Numbered from the stretch's first letter, positions 1 to 11,466 are shown. The stretch is 64,000 nt of DNA from Francisella halioticida (GCF_002211785.1 NZ_CP022132.1:1054001-1118000); one strand, 5' to 3'. Notes: a model not told the origin generated them from the letters alone. Program-made: numbers and translations.

Positions 1-48
1 TGCAGTAGCTCTTGGATTTTAGTTGGTGTTCTAATTGGTCAAATATAA
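1..48 (+). CDS. Possible 3' end of an upstream gene
   Basis: Reading from base 1, sixteen codons stay open to a TAA at 46-48 and give a hydrophobic tail ending ...WILVGVLIGQI. This could be the last membrane segment of a transporter whose body lies outside the window. The inference rests only on hydrophobicity and on the hairpin that overlaps the stop codon. Confidence 0.3.
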   Translation, partial: CSSSWILVGVLIGQI

Positions 49-71
49 ATCAAACGAAGTTGATTTATATT
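42..71. terminator. 12-bp perfect hairpin, possible terminator
   Basis: AATATAAATCAA (42-53) and TTGATTTATATT (60-71) are perfectly complementary around the 6-nt loop ACGAAG. The hairpin overlaps the putative stop of the upstream reading frame and lies about 150 bases before the MFS gene. No good T-run follows, so it could instead be an operator or RNA-stability element. Confidence 0.4.
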
Positions 72-225
72 GTATCAAAAAACCCTAGTTTGGTTAAGAT
101 TTAAGTTACCAACGCAGTTGGTTACCTTGAGATAATTGAGCTTTCATTAACTTATGCTGGTTAACTATTTGATTATCTATATTATTCTTACTAATATATA
201 TGAAAACTTCTAAAAAGATCACCAA

Positions 226-1452
226 ATGAAAGAATATAAAAGACTTCTATTTTCGACTTTAGGAGCAGCTTTTGAGTATTATGATTTGGCAATATACTCA
301 GTATTTGCTGTGAGTATTGGCAGTAAGTTTTTTGATGAAAGTAATTCTATCAGTAATACTTTATTAGTTTTTCTTGTCTATATAGTTGGTTATATTGTTC
401 GGCCTTTTGGAGCTTGGATATTTGGTTATATTGCAGATAAAAAGGGAAGGGCATTTATATTACGTTTAAATATGTTTTTGTTATTTTTTTCAACAATTAT
501 ATTAGCATTTCTACCAACAATTAAAAGTATTGGAGTATCAGCAACTATATTATTTGTATCGCTTCGTTGTATACAAGCATTAGCAATGGGTGCCGAAATA
601 CCAGTCTCAGTTGTTTATATTGTTGAAAACTATCCTAAGAGGCAAGGTTTTGTAACCAGTATGGTATTTTGTTGTCTTAGCTTAGGAATTATGATGACAT
701 CATTAGTTTTATTTCTATTAGACCATTTTACTAGTGAAAGTTTTATTCAAAATTATGGTTGGAGAATCGGCTACTTTATAGGTGCATGCTTTACATTTAT
801 TTTATTTTTTTTAAGAAAAAATATTGTTGATTTACCTCAAGTTAAAGAAGCTATAGCTAAGGATCAGGCTAAAACTTCTTCGAAAGTATTAATTATTAAA
901 ATAATGATAGGGATAGCTCTTGTTGCATCTATAGCTATGCTTTTTACACAGTTATATTTATTCTTACCATCATTCCATAAAATGTATATAGTCTCTAAAT
1001 TTGATCTATCAGATTTGCTTTTAACAGGGTCTATAATAATGGCAATAAGCTGTTTAATTGGAGGCTTTATTAGTGATTATGTATCTAAGACTAGAATGTT
1101 GGCTTTTTTGATTATAATATCAATGGTTGTAACGCCTGTTTTCTATAAAAATATGATTGAAGGAAAAGACTTTTTTGCTTGTTTTATTATATTATCGATA
1201 GTTATGGGTTTTTTTGCTTCAACATACAACGTAATAATAACTAACTTCTTTAGACTAGAGTATAGATGTAGAGGCTATGGGATATCCTATAATTTAGGAT
1301 ATTTAATATTTTCAGCTGGAGCACCTGCACTAACAATATCGCTAATCTCAGCTACTAATAGTTTATTAGTTCCTATATACCTAATAATTGCAGCAGGAAC
1401 AGTTTCACTAGTAGGTATTGGAGGTGCTAATTATTTTATGAGAAGGGCTTAA
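226..1452 (+). CDS. MFS transporter, metabolite:H+ symporter (ProP-like) type
   Basis: A 408-residue inner-membrane protein with about twelve hydrophobic segments. Near the N-terminus, FEYYDLAIYSVF corresponds to the FEWYDF-type motif of the MHS/ProP branch of the major facilitator superfamily, and GYIADKKGR (about residues 66-74) is the GxxxDRxGR loop 2-3 signature. Members take up osmolytes, dicarboxylates or other small metabolites with protons. Substrate cannot be told here; in Francisella many MFS paralogues serve intracellular nutrition. The 3' end overlaps the convergent dgt gene by 17 bp. The start has only a weak ribosome-binding site (aaaaaga) upstream. Family confident, substrate unknown. 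Confidence 0.8.
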   Translation: MKEYKRLLFSTLGAAFEYYDLAIYSVFAVSIGSKFFDESNSISNTLLVFLVYIVGYIVRPFGAWIFGYIADKKGRAFILRLNMFLLFFSTIILAFLPTIKSIGVSATILFVSLRCIQALAMGAEIPVSVVYIVENYPKRQGFVTSMVFCCLSLGIMMTSLVLFLLDHFTSESFIQNYGWRIGYFIGACFTFILFFLRKNIVDLPQVKEAIAKDQAKTSSKVLIIKIMIGIALVASIAMLFTQLYLFLPSFHKMYIVSKFDLSDLLLTGSIIMAISCLIGGFISDYVSKTRMLAFLIIISMVVTPVFYKNMIEGKDFFACFIILSIVMGFFASTYNVIITNFFRLEYRCRGYGISYNLGYLIFSAGAPALTISLISATNSLLVPIYLIIAAGTVSLVGIGGANYFMRRA

Positions 1453-2758
1453 ATATCATTGAAGAAGGGTCTGATTTAAATTGGTTGTAAAGCTCAATTA
1501 TATATCTATCAGTCATTGATGATATGTAATCACATATAATTCTAGCTCCACCTTGAACATTATGCGTATTATAAAATATTGCGCCAATGTCATCAGGAAG
1601 AAGATTTTCATTTGTATCTGAATTAATTAAAATATCAAAGATTTCAGAGATAATTTCCCTACCTCTATATCTTAAGACATTAAGCTTTGGGGACTTAATG
1701 ATTTTAAATAGAATATATTTCTTTAGGACTTCAACTTGTTTTCTAATTTCACTGTTTAGATAAACTTTAGAGATAATAGGAGCATTTTGATTTATATCAA
1801 ATTCAATATTTTGAATACAGTTATTGACTAATTTTGATGTTAATTTTGTACGCAAAAGACTATTGTTAGCTATGTTTTTAGAAATTTTATAAATATCTCT
1901 ACAGTTGGCGTTAAAATCTATATAGTCTGAGAAAATATTCATTAAGATGTTTTTGATTTCATCTTTGGCAATTTTTAGATCTTTAGGTATTGCATTAAAA
2001 ATTTTCTCAAGAAGTATATCATCAATACTAGCCATGGACAGAGGATTTATAAATCCACCTTTAAGCGCGTCTTCAACATCATAAGTTGAATAAGCAATAT
2101 CATCAGCGACATCCATGATATAGCATTCTATAGTCTTAAAGTTTTCTATAGTTGTAACACTATAAGGTTCAAGGAGTTTTTGCTTGATATCTTCAACTAG
2201 TTTTGACTCTTCATTGTAGTAGCCTTTTGTAAGCTTACCTAAATCACTGATTGGGGGAATGAGTTGATCATATTTTATAGTTGCTGCAAGGGTTCTATAA
2301 GTAAGATTAAGGCCAAAGCTTTGTTTTTGGTCAACATCTTTTTTCGCAGTATGAGATATTAGACGTAGTGTTTGGGCATTGCTTTCAAAACCACCAAAGT
2401 TACGCATTTTTTTATTTAGTGCAACTTCGCCATTATGTCCAAAAGGAGGGTGACCAATATCATGACAAAGAGCAGCTGTTTCTATAAGATCATAATCAAG
2501 ATTAAGATTATTTTCAGCATTTAATTTTACTGCGATAGATTTTGCTATTTGAGCTACCTCTAAAGAGTGAGTAAGTCTATTTCTAAAAAAGTCATTTTCA
2601 AAACTTGGAAATATTTGAGTTTTTGCCTGTAGCCTTCTAAATGATGAGGAATGCACAACTCTGGCATAGTCTCTTCTAAAAGGTGAAAAATTTTCTTTTT
2701 TAGAAATATTATTATTTTGTCTTAGGTAGTCATTTTCATTATAAAGATTGATAGTCAT
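1436..2758 (-). CDS. dgt: Deoxyguanosinetriphosphate triphosphohydrolase
   Basis: A 440-residue HD-domain protein of the dGTPase family, which hydrolyses dGTP to deoxyguanosine and triphosphate and so controls dNTP pools. The metal site is visible: His64 in NRLTHS, His99-Asp100 in ALCHDIGHPPFGHNGE, and a later Asp in the MDVADDIAYS segment. The N-terminal RRDYARVVHSSSFRRL segment is typical of the family. The length fits the shorter dgt-like subfamily rather than the about 505-residue E. coli enzyme. It is convergent with the upstream MFS gene, and its promoter side abuts IS-A about 100 bases away. Confidence 0.9.
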   Translation of the reverse strand: MTINLYNENDYLRQNNNISKKENFSPFRRDYARVVHSSSFRRLQAKTQIFPSFENDFFRNRLTHSLEVAQIAKSIAVKLNAENNLNLDYDLIETAALCHDIGHPPFGHNGEVALNKKMRNFGGFESNAQTLRLISHTAKKDVDQKQSFGLNLTYRTLAATIKYDQLIPPISDLGKLTKGYYNEESKLVEDIKQKLLEPYSVTTIENFKTIECYIMDVADDIAYSTYDVEDALKGGFINPLSMASIDDILLEKIFNAIPKDLKIAKDEIKNILMNIFSDYIDFNANCRDIYKISKNIANNSLLRTKLTSKLVNNCIQNIEFDINQNAPIISKVYLNSEIRKQVEVLKKYILFKIIKSPKLNVLRYRGREIISEIFDILINSDTNENLLPDDIGAIFYNTHNVQGGARIICDYISSMTDRYIIELYNQFKSDPSSMIFKPFS

Positions 2759-2864
2759 ATAAGATCTAATAAATTACTGTGCTTATATACTTACATATTA
2801 GATTAAATAGTTATAGATTCAAAGAGGGTAAATTCTAATTTTTTTATCATTTTTGCATTAAGTT

Positions 2865-4176
2865 TATAATGTCCCCAGAAAAAGCTACTGATTTTAGAAA
2901 GATTTTTATTCCTAGATGTTAAACTTAACTAGATAAATTAGGAAATGGATAAATGAGTAAAAAAAGAGTAACGTATACAGCTGATTTTAAAGCTAAAGTA
3001 ATTATAGAATTGCTAGAAGGCAATATGACAGTTAATGAGATAGCAAGTAAGTATGATTTACTTCCTAAAAACGTGCACAATTGGAAGCAGCAATTTTTAT
3101 CTAATGCTTGCTTAGCATTTGATAAAAGCTCTGTTGTTAAGGAGTATAAGCAGGAAATAGATGAGCTTAGAAAAGATAAAGATGCAACAAGTAAAGAACT
3201 AGTCGAGGTAATAGTAGAGAGGGATTTTTTAATGGGAAAGCTAAAAAGCTTGGTATCATCAAATGATAGAGTAAACTCTGTAGATACTAAGCTAGAATTA
3301 TCTTTAAATAATCAGCTTAAACTATTATCTGTATCTAAGAGTGTGTACTATTATACACCAATATCAAAATTTAGTAGTAATGATGATATTAAACTATTAA
3401 ATGCAATAGATTTGATACATACTAAACATCCATATTATGGTACGAGAAGGCTAGTAAAGTTGCTAAATAGATTAGGATTTCTAGTTGGAAGGAAGCTAAT
3501 CAAAAGTGCTATGGAATTAATGGGTATTAAGGCATTGTATCCTAAAAAAAAGACAACTGTCATTAATAAGCAACACAAGAAATATCCATACTTACTTAAT
3601 GTATTTAAAAATGAGACGAATCAGGTTGTTATAGATAAAGCTAATAAGGTATGGAGTGCTGATATCACGTATATTAGACTAGAATGTGGGTATGCATATT
3701 TAGTAGCCATAATAGATTGGCATAGCAAGAAAACACTAGCTTGTAAGATTTCTAATACTATGGATACACATCTAACAACTAGTGTGTTAAAAGAAGCGTT
3801 ATTTAAATATGGTAAACCTGATATCTTTAACTCTGATCAAGGAACTCAATATACAGCAAAAGAGCATATTAAAATATTATCTGATAATAAAATAAATAAA
3901 TCTATGGATGCTAAAGGAAGATCTATAGATAATATTGCAATTGAGAGATTTTGGAGAACACTGAAATATGAAAATGTTTATCCGGCATCATATATAACTA
4001 TGAAAGAGGCTAAAGTAGGTATCAAAAAATATATTGATATTTACAACAATGAAAGACTACATTCTAGTATTGGATATATGACTCCTGATGAAGTATATTC
4101 TGGTATTTTAGATGCTGCATAAAAGCAAGGAATAAAAATATTTTATAAAGTGGTATTGAATAACAGGGACAGTTTA
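2865..4176 (+). mobile_element. IS-A copy 1, complete IS3-family element
   Basis: The element runs from TATAATGTCCC to GGGACAGTTTA; these 11-bp ends are inverted repeats with two mismatches. The boundaries come from comparison with the copy at 21965-23276, which has the same 1312-bp length. The flanks (AGTT on the left, TACT on the right) are not a target duplication, and the right flank enters the middle of a peptide-transporter gene, so the left part of that gene was lost or moved. Confidence 0.9.
2953..4122 (+). CDS. IS3-family transposase, single fused ORF (IS-A)
   Basis: 389 residues. The N-terminal helix-turn-helix (about 8-55) is followed by a charged, probably coiled-coil segment (about 60-100), the HTH_21 region with YYGTRRL (161-167), and an rve integrase core. 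The DDE triad is Asp237 (SADITY), Asp295 (NSDQGTQY) and Glu331 (AIERFW), with 35 residues between the last two, as in IS3 enzymes. IS3 elements usually encode this protein as two ORFs joined by -1 frameshifting; here it is one uninterrupted frame. It appears catalytically intact. The copy at 22053 differs at roughly ten residues. Confidence 0.93.
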   Translation: MSKKRVTYTADFKAKVIIELLEGNMTVNEIASKYDLLPKNVHNWKQQFLSNACLAFDKSSVVKEYKQEIDELRKDKDATSKELVEVIVERDFLMGKLKSLVSSNDRVNSVDTKLELSLNNQLKLLSVSKSVYYYTPISKFSSNDDIKLLNAIDLIHTKHPYYGTRRLVKLLNRLGFLVGRKLIKSAMELMGIKALYPKKKTTVINKQHKKYPYLLNVFKNETNQVVIDKANKVWSADITYIRLECGYAYLVAIIDWHSKKTLACKISNTMDTHLTTSVLKEALFKYGKPDIFNSDQGTQYTAKEHIKILSDNKINKSMDAKGRSIDNIAIERFWRTLKYENVYPASYITMKEAKVGIKKYIDIYNNERLHSSIGYMTPDEVYSGILDAA

Positions 4177-4777
4177 TACTATTTAATGTACACCATGTAA
4201 ACTTACATTTTTTAGGCATGGATATTGATCCTCAGCAAATCCCAGGTGTATTAAATACATTAGGTGTTGTAATATTATCTCCATTATTTGCATTGGTATA
4301 TGTCAAACTCAAAGATAAGGATCTTTGTCTTCCTCATAAATTTGCAATGGGATTATTTTTTGTGGCTTAGCATATGGAGCGATGTATTTAGCTTGCTTAT
4401 TAAATGCTCCAACTTCAAAAGTAAGTATTTGGTGGGAGGTTTTGGCTATTACAATATTTTTCTCATCTGCTGAATTACTTATAAGTGCGTTAGGTTTGGC
4501 TCTTATGGCTAAACTTCTTCCTAAGAGAATCATGGGCTTTGGAATGGGAACCTGGTTTATTACATCAGCTATAGGCATTAAACTGGGTACTATAATAGCA
4601 ACTTATGTAAGTAGTGAAGTAAAATATAATTCTAAAATAGGTTTTGATACGCAAATGACTATTAGTAGTTATTATAGTTACCAGCATTTATTTGCAATGA
4701 TATCTATGATAACTATAGTTATTGCATTTTTTGCTTTTATAATAGGTAAAAAACTTAATAGTTTGATTCAAGAGTAA
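4177..4777 (+). pseudogene. Peptide transporter (POT/PTR family), C-terminal remnant
   Basis: Immediately after IS-A the frame reads LFNVHHVNLHFLGMDIDPQ and then LGVVILSPLFALVYVKL, matching the middle of proton-dependent oligopeptide transporters (Dtp type). A frameshift near 4365-4380 breaks the frame; the remainder (from 4382) contains SIWWEVLAITIFFSSAELL and KLLPKRIMGFGMGTWF, the late POT signature segments. The first half of the protein is missing at the IS boundary. A POT N-terminal half lies at 12025-12758 on the other strand, also against an IS-A right end. Non-functional. Confidence 0.8.
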
Positions 4778-4781
4778 CCTT

Positions 4782-5682
4782 ATGTATAAGCACCTTTTAA
4801 ACAATAAGGCATTAATGTTACTTTTAATTACTATTATAATGTGGTCAACTGCTTTTATTGGTATACGTTATTTAATGTTAAATGGTTTTAGTGCTGGAGG
4901 ATTATCTTTATCTAGATATGCTATAGCTAGTATAACTATGTTAATAATTTTTATTAGGCAAAAAAACAAGACTGTTCCTAGTTTATTAGACCTCACAAAA
5001 TTTGCTATATTAGGTTTTTTTGGATTTTTTGCATATAATATTTTTTTAAACTCTGGTGAAGCTAGAATTACAGCCGCTAGTGCAAATTTTATTACTGCTC
5101 AAGCACCTATTGTTGTAGCATTTTAGCATATGTTTTTTTAGAGAAAAAATCATGAAAGCTGGTATTTTTGGCTTTTGTATAGCATTAATTGGTGCAGGAA
5201 TAATTTTTTTATCAAAAAATGATACTTCTTTTGAGTTTATAGGTATTTGTTTTGTATATTTAGCTTGTTTCTCTAATGCTATATATTCAACTTTTCAAAA
5301 AAGTGTATTACTGAAGTTTTATCCTGTGGAAGCAGTATCATAAGTATCATATTTTACATGGTTTGGAAGCGCTATGCTTCTTATATATTCTAAAGAAGCG
5401 TTTGTTGAGATAAGCTCTGCAAATCTAACTAGTATTTTAGTAATTATTTATATCGGAATTTTCCCTGGAGCTTTAGGATATCTTTTTTGGGGATATGCAT
5501 TTAAAAATTTAAAAGCAACCACAGCAATTGCATCATTATACTTTATGCCAATAATATCAATATTTCTTGGTTGGATCTTTTTAAGAGAGACAGAAAATAT
5601 TTTAGGTGTTATCGGTGGAGTTATAAGTGTGATAGGTGCTTATATAATTAGTAAATATGATTTAAATAAAAAAACTAATTAA
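4782..5682 (+). pseudogene. EamA/DMT-family permease, broken
   Basis: Three consecutive open segments (4782-5126, 5152-5343, 5374-5682) together give a normal-length ten-segment drug/metabolite exporter of about 300 residues. The first EamA repeat begins MWSTAFIGIRYLMLNGFSAGG; the second carries the GALGYLFWGYAFKNLKATTA segment. A one-base loss near the T-run at 5122-5124 shifts the frame, and an in-frame TAA at 5341-5343 interrupts the last part. The start codon is 5 bases after the end of the peptide-transporter remnant. Substrate unknown; probably inactive. Confidence 0.8.
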
Positions 5683-5732
5683 AACCTTTAAAGTTTGTTA
5701 CTTGCAACATTTTAATAAAATTCTTTTTTGTC

Positions 5733-5738
5733 TATAAT
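5733..5738 (+). promoter_or_regulatory. Likely -10 box of pheS
   Basis: A perfect TATAAT lies 31 bases before the pheS start codon, in a T-rich context. No convincing -35 hexamer is at the usual distance; TTGCAA at 5702-5707 is about 25 bases away, which is too far. Confidence 0.4.
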
Positions 5739-5759
5739 ATCTCTCAAGTTTTGAAATAA

Positions 5760-6782
<1,023 letters not shown>

Positions 6783-6785
6783 CTA

Positions 6786-7045
6786 GGTTCTGTGCACAAA
6801 AAAATTTCTTACCATAACCAAATAAAAGTACAAGCTAATTTAATCATACCTAGATATGCAAATATAATTTTATCAAATCTATAGTAAATTTTCTAAAATG
6901 CTTAATTTTAGAAAAAAAATTCTGTATCAAATGTCTTTCTTTATATATTTGCTTATCAAAGCTGATGGGATTTGCTGTGTTTGATTTATAAGGTAATAAC
7001 GTGTAAGAATTAACCGAGTTGTTTACAGGTAAAATGTAAGTGATG
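6786..7045 (-). mobile_element. IS5-family transposase remnant (ISFtu2-like)
   Basis: On the minus strand, frames joined by one shift give YKSNTANPISFDKQIYKERH, NFFSKIKHFRK and then LGMIKLACTFIWLW with a stop. These are the C-terminal signature of IS5-family DDE transposases (KERHxxENFFxxIKxFRR). The outer end GGTTCTGTGCAC sits 3 bases after the pheS stop. The N-terminal two thirds and the other end are missing. The similarity to the Francisella element ISFtu2 is from memory. Confidence 0.65.
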
Positions 7046-7124
7046 AAGATGCATAAAACATATAAGATTAACTTCTATAGATAGGAAAAGAGTTTGCCAG
7101 TTATAGTAAACAAGATGTTTTATA

Positions 7125-7300
7125 CAATCAATATTAGCTAAGAAATTTAGAGTATCACGACAAACTAATCGCAAAGCTGAAAGAGTGATTCGTGCTATTT
7201 TGGAAATGTGGCATTATTAACTCTTAAATTTGACTAAAGGTTATAAAAAATTTCTCGCAGATTGTGGACTGTAGTAATTCTTTGTGTTAGAGTCATACCT
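7125..7300 (+). mobile_element. Probable IS481-type transposase scar
   Basis: A short frame ends RVSRQTNRKAERVIRAILEM, close to the conserved 'PQTNGKAERxIRT' block of IS481/IS3-type integrase cores, then stops at a TAA (7217-7219). Sequence on either side is unrecognisable. This looks like the last trace of another IS lying between pheS and the following permease. Confidence 0.45.
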
Positions 7301-7323
7301 TCTTGAAATAATCAAAAAATATT

Positions 7324-8826
7324 ATGATAAACAAAAAACTAGGTATTTTTTCTACAAGTTTTATGGGTATATCGGCCATTATAGGTAGCGGTTGGTTATT
7401 TTCTCCATTATTAGCAGCTAATATATCTGGCCCAGCTGCACTATTTGCATGGATGATAGGAGCATTTATAGTATTAGTTCTTGGATTATGCTTTTCTGAA
7501 ATAGCATCTATATATCCATTAAGAGGTTTATCTGCAATTATTACAACCATATCCCATAATAGATTTTTTGGATTTCCATTTGCTATAGCTAATTGGTTAG
7601 GTATAGTTGCTGTTATTGCATTAGAAGCTGATGCTGCTGTACAATATTTGATAAATATATTCCCACAGTTTACAAATTTATTATTTTTAAATAATCATCT
7701 TACTATTTATGGAAATATACTTTCAGCCATACTAGTTTTATTCTTTTCAGCTATTAACTTTTTGGGAGTATCATTATTAGCAAAAACTAATAATATAATT
7801 ACAGTAATTAAATTGTTTATTCCTATAATGGTTATTGTGATTTTAGGATATACAGTATTTCATAAAGATAATTTTACTGCCGTTAATAATACTATTATGC
7901 CTTATGGATTTTCATCAGTAATTAAAACTATTTTAATAGCTGGAATAATAGTTTCATTTAATGGTTTTCAGTCAATTATTTCTTTCTCTAGTGAAATAAA
8001 AAATCCTAGTAAGACTATTCCAATTTCAATTTCAATTTCAATTGTAGTTTGTTTAATAATTTATTTACTAATACAAACCGTATTTATTGGTGCATTGCCA
8101 ACAAATATGATCCATAATGGTTGGCATAGTCTATCTATGGCTGCACCAATGATAGATTTATTATCAATGATTGGGCTTGGTTTTTTATCTATAATTATTT
8201 ACGTTGGTTCAACAGCAACACCAGTAGGTACAGCAATAAATTTTACTGGAGCGTCATCTAGAATGTTTACTGCAATGTCTAGAGAAGGCCAAGTTCCACG
8301 ATACTTTGATGATGTTCATCCTAAATATAAAGTTTCAAGAAAGTCATTAATATTTAATACTATTATAGCTATGTCCTTTATATTTCTGTTTAAAAGCTGG
8401 AAAAATTTAGCAGAAGTTCTTAGCATTTTTCATATATTATCATATCTTACTGTACCATTAGCAATGATTGTTTTCAGAAGAGAAAAATCAAAATCTGAAT
8501 ATGGATTTTATATGCCTTTTGGTATATTCATTTGTTATGCTTTATTTGCAGTATTTAACTATCTTATAGGTTTTTCAAGTGTTTATATTGTTTTTTACTC
8601 ATCAATTGTAGTAGTTATTTTTGAAGTAATATTTATACTTTTAAATATAAAGTCTAATTTAGAAGAAATAAAAACACATATTTTTTCTGCAATAATTCTA
8701 ATTATTTATATTTTACTTTTACCTGTAATTAGCTATTTAAATAAAATTTTACCTGATTTTCAATTTGTTATATTCATTGTAATATTTTCGAGTTTTTTCC
8801 TTTATATTATGACTAAATCTGAATAA
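7324..8826 (+). CDS. APC-family amino acid permease
   Basis: 500 residues with about twelve to fourteen membrane segments. The first segment carries GISAIIGSGWLFSPLLAA, the helix-1 glycine-rich motif of amino acid/polyamine/organocation transporters. The segment ASSRMFTAMSREGQVPRYFD (about residue 311) is a typical APC loop. Located between pheS and pheT. Upstream is only IS debris, so its promoter must lie in the 7220-7323 stretch. The N-terminal region resembles that of the broken permease at 62003-63500 (ISTGGMIGSGWLFSPYYGF). Substrate unknown. Confidence 0.82.
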   Translation: MINKKLGIFSTSFMGISAIIGSGWLFSPLLAANISGPAALFAWMIGAFIVLVLGLCFSEIASIYPLRGLSAIITTISHNRFFGFPFAIANWLGIVAVIALEADAAVQYLINIFPQFTNLLFLNNHLTIYGNILSAILVLFFSAINFLGVSLLAKTNNIITVIKLFIPIMVIVILGYTVFHKDNFTAVNNTIMPYGFSSVIKTILIAGIIVSFNGFQSIISFSSEIKNPSKTIPISISISIVVCLIIYLLIQTVFIGALPTNMIHNGWHSLSMAAPMIDLLSMIGLGFLSIIIYVGSTATPVGTAINFTGASSRMFTAMSREGQVPRYFDDVHPKYKVSRKSLIFNTIIAMSFIFLFKSWKNLAEVLSIFHILSYLTVPLAMIVFRREKSKSEYGFYMPFGIFICYALFAVFNYLIGFSSVYIVFYSSIVVVIFEVIFILLNIKSNLEEIKTHIFSAIILIIYILLLPVISYLNKILPDFQFVIFIVIFSSFFLYIMTKSE

Positions 8827-9003
8827 AACATAATACTTTAATTCAATTTACACATAAACATATATATTGTTATAATATTGTCCAATTATAATTTTAATTA
8901 AAAATCATATAAAGATTTTAAAATTTAGAATATAGAGCTGATATGTTTTAAAACTACAGTTCTAATTTACTTTTAAAATCAATATCTTTAGGAGACTTTA
9001 TAA

Positions 9004-11376
9004 ATGAAATTTTCACACAATTGGTTAAATGAATATTTAAAAAATACTCAAAATAGCCAAAATCTAGCAGATACTTTGACTTTAGCAGGTTTAGAAGTTG
9101 ATGCTATAGAGCCAGTAGTCACAGAAAAAGTAACAAATGTTGTCGTTGGGCAAATTAAAAATATTACGAAACATCCTGACGCAGATAAACTAAATATCTG
9201 TAGTGTTGATGTAGCAGACGATGAACTTCTATCTATAGTTTGTGGTGCCAGAAATATTTATGAAGGTATGAAAGCTCCAGTTGCAAAAATAGGGGCTGTG
9301 TTACCAGGTAATTTTAAAATTAAAAAATCTAAACTGCGTGGACAAGCATCTTTTGGAATGATGTGCTCAGAAGAAGAGCTAGGTTTAGCTGAAAAAGCAG
9401 AAGGTTTAATGGATCTGCCCGTAGATGCTCCAGTAGGTAAAGATATTAATGAATATTTAAATTTAGATGACAATATAATAGAAGTTGATCTAACACCAAA
9501 TAGAGCGGATTGCTTAAGTGTTTATGGTATTGCTAGAGAAGTCTCTGCTCTTACAAAAACTCAACTTAAAGAACTAGAAGTCTCAGATACAAAAATAGAT
9601 ATTAAAGAGACCAAAGAGGTAACTATAACTGCCACAGATGCATGTAAATCATACTATGGATGTATTATAAAAAATGTAAATAATAAAGTCCAAACACCAT
9701 TATGGATGATTGAAAAATTAAGAAGAAGTGGAATAGGAAGCATTTCATTTTTTGTTGATGTGACAAATTATATAATGCTTCTTACTGGTCAACCAATGCA
9801 TGCTTTTGATCTTGAGAAATTAGAAGGTGGCATAAATGTTCGTTATGCAAAAGATAATGAAGAATTGACTCTTTTAGATGAAACACAAATTAAGCTAGAT
9901 TCAGATTCCTTAGTAATTGCAGATAATAAAAAAATTTTAGCAATAGCAGGAGTTATGGGTGGACTTGACTCATCTATTACAATAGCTACTAAAGATATAT
10001 TTTTAGAAAGTGCTTTCTTTGTTCCAGAAAAGATAGCGGGTAAAGCTCGTAAGTATAACCTTCATACAGACTCTTCACATAGGTTCGAAAGAGGTGTAGA
10101 TCCTCAACTTGCTAAAAAAGCTATGAAACTAGCTATTGAATTAATAACAGAGTTTGCAGGTGGAGATGTGGCACCAGTTCATGGCTGTGAAGATTTAGAA
10201 AGTTTAAATAAACAAGTTAAAATAAATCTATCTATTGATAAGTTAAATGATGTTTTGGGAACGGAATTTAATCTTGATTATGTTGTAGATATTCTAAAAG
10301 CTTTGCATATGAATATTGATACAACTTTTGATAGTAATTGTATAGAAGTAATACCACCATCATATCGCTTTGATATGGAAATACCAGAAGATTTAATCGA
10401 AGAAGTTGCTCGTATATATGGATACTCAAAACTTCCTGAAACTATGCCTAAATATGCCGCTTCAAAAACTAATATCTCAGAAGCAAAACATTCTTTAGAT
10501 ATTTTGAATGATAGATTAGTAGATAGAGGATATCATGAGTCAATTAACTATAGTTTTATTGATCCAAAATATGATGAATTTTTCTTTGATCAAAGAGGAA
10601 TAGCTATTCAAAATCCAATATCTCAAGATTTATCTATAATGAGACAATCTCTGATACCAGGTTTGATAGGCTCCTTTAAAGCAAATACAGCTCGCCAACA
10701 AAATAGAATAAGAATCTTTGAGAAGGGTGCTTGTTTTAAGCTAAAAAATAATCAAAGAGTTCAATTTGATAGAATTGCTGGGTTAGCTTATGGAGAGTTA
10801 TTAAATGTAAATTGGTCAAATACTAAAAAAGTAGATTTTTTTGATGTTAAAGCCGATGTGGAAGCTTTATGTAGTGATATAACTAGTTTAAGTTTTGAGG
10901 TCTGTGACGATGTAAACTGGTTACATCCAGGACAATCAGCTTATATTTTAGCAGATGGTCATAAAATCGGTCTAATAGGTGTAATTCATCCAAATGTATT
11001 AAAGACTTTCCAGATTAAAGCAAAAGCTCCGATAGTTTTTGAAATAGATTTAGATATTTTGACTACAAAGCAAATACCTAGTTTTGAAAAGATTTCTAAA
11101 TATCCATCAGTATCAAGAGATATTTCATTCTTGGTAGATAAATCTATACTTGCTGGAAATATTACAAAAGCAATAAAAGATATAGAGATAGATATTCTTA
11201 AAGATTTAAATATTTTTGATATTTATGAGTCTCAAGAAAATGAAAGAAAAAGTATAGCTCTTAGTATGCTTTTCCAAGATAATACTCAAACTTTAGATGA
11301 TAAAGTTATTACTGAAAGTACAGATAAAGTTTTAGATATTCTAAAAGCTAAGTTTGATATTGAGCAGAGAGTATAA
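9004..11376 (+). CDS. pheT: Phenylalanyl-tRNA synthetase beta subunit
   Basis: 790 residues, normal length. Domains in order: an N-terminal helix, the tRNA-binding OB fold (about 40-150, with VVGQIKNITKHPDADKLNIC), B3/4 editing domain (about 210-380), B5 (about 400-475), the catalytic-like domain, and the C-terminal ferredoxin-fold anticodon-binding domain beginning near FEKISKYPSVSRDISFLVD. It partners PheS to make the heterotetramer and edits misacylated Tyr-tRNA-Phe. A clear AGGAG lies 8-12 bases upstream of ATG. It has its own upstream region of 177 bases, consistent with transcription separate from pheS. Confidence 0.97.
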   Translation: MKFSHNWLNEYLKNTQNSQNLADTLTLAGLEVDAIEPVVTEKVTNVVVGQIKNITKHPDADKLNICSVDVADDELLSIVCGARNIYEGMKAPVAKIGAVLPGNFKIKKSKLRGQASFGMMCSEEELGLAEKAEGLMDLPVDAPVGKDINEYLNLDDNIIEVDLTPNRADCLSVYGIAREVSALTKTQLKELEVSDTKIDIKETKEVTITATDACKSYYGCIIKNVNNKVQTPLWMIEKLRRSGIGSISFFVDVTNYIMLLTGQPMHAFDLEKLEGGINVRYAKDNEELTLLDETQIKLDSDSLVIADNKKILAIAGVMGGLDSSITIATKDIFLESAFFVPEKIAGKARKYNLHTDSSHRFERGVDPQLAKKAMKLAIELITEFAGGDVAPVHGCEDLESLNKQVKINLSIDKLNDVLGTEFNLDYVVDILKALHMNIDTTFDSNCIEVIPPSYRFDMEIPEDLIEEVARIYGYSKLPETMPKYAASKTNISEAKHSLDILNDRLVDRGYHESINYSFIDPKYDEFFFDQRGIAIQNPISQDLSIMRQSLIPGLIGSFKANTARQQNRIRIFEKGACFKLKNNQRVQFDRIAGLAYGELLNVNWSNTKKVDFFDVKADVEALCSDITSLSFEVCDDVNWLHPGQSAYILADGHKIGLIGVIHPNVLKTFQIKAKAPIVFEIDLDILTTKQIPSFEKISKYPSVSRDISFLVDKSILAGNITKAIKDIEIDILKDLNIFDIYESQENERKSIALSMLFQDNTQTLDDKVITESTDKVLDILKAKFDIEQRV

Positions 11377-11466
11377 TTAAAAACATAAAACAGACAGTAT
11401 TTGATGCTTCGACTTTAATTAAATGAGATGATATCATAAATAATATACTTTAATTAGATATAAAAT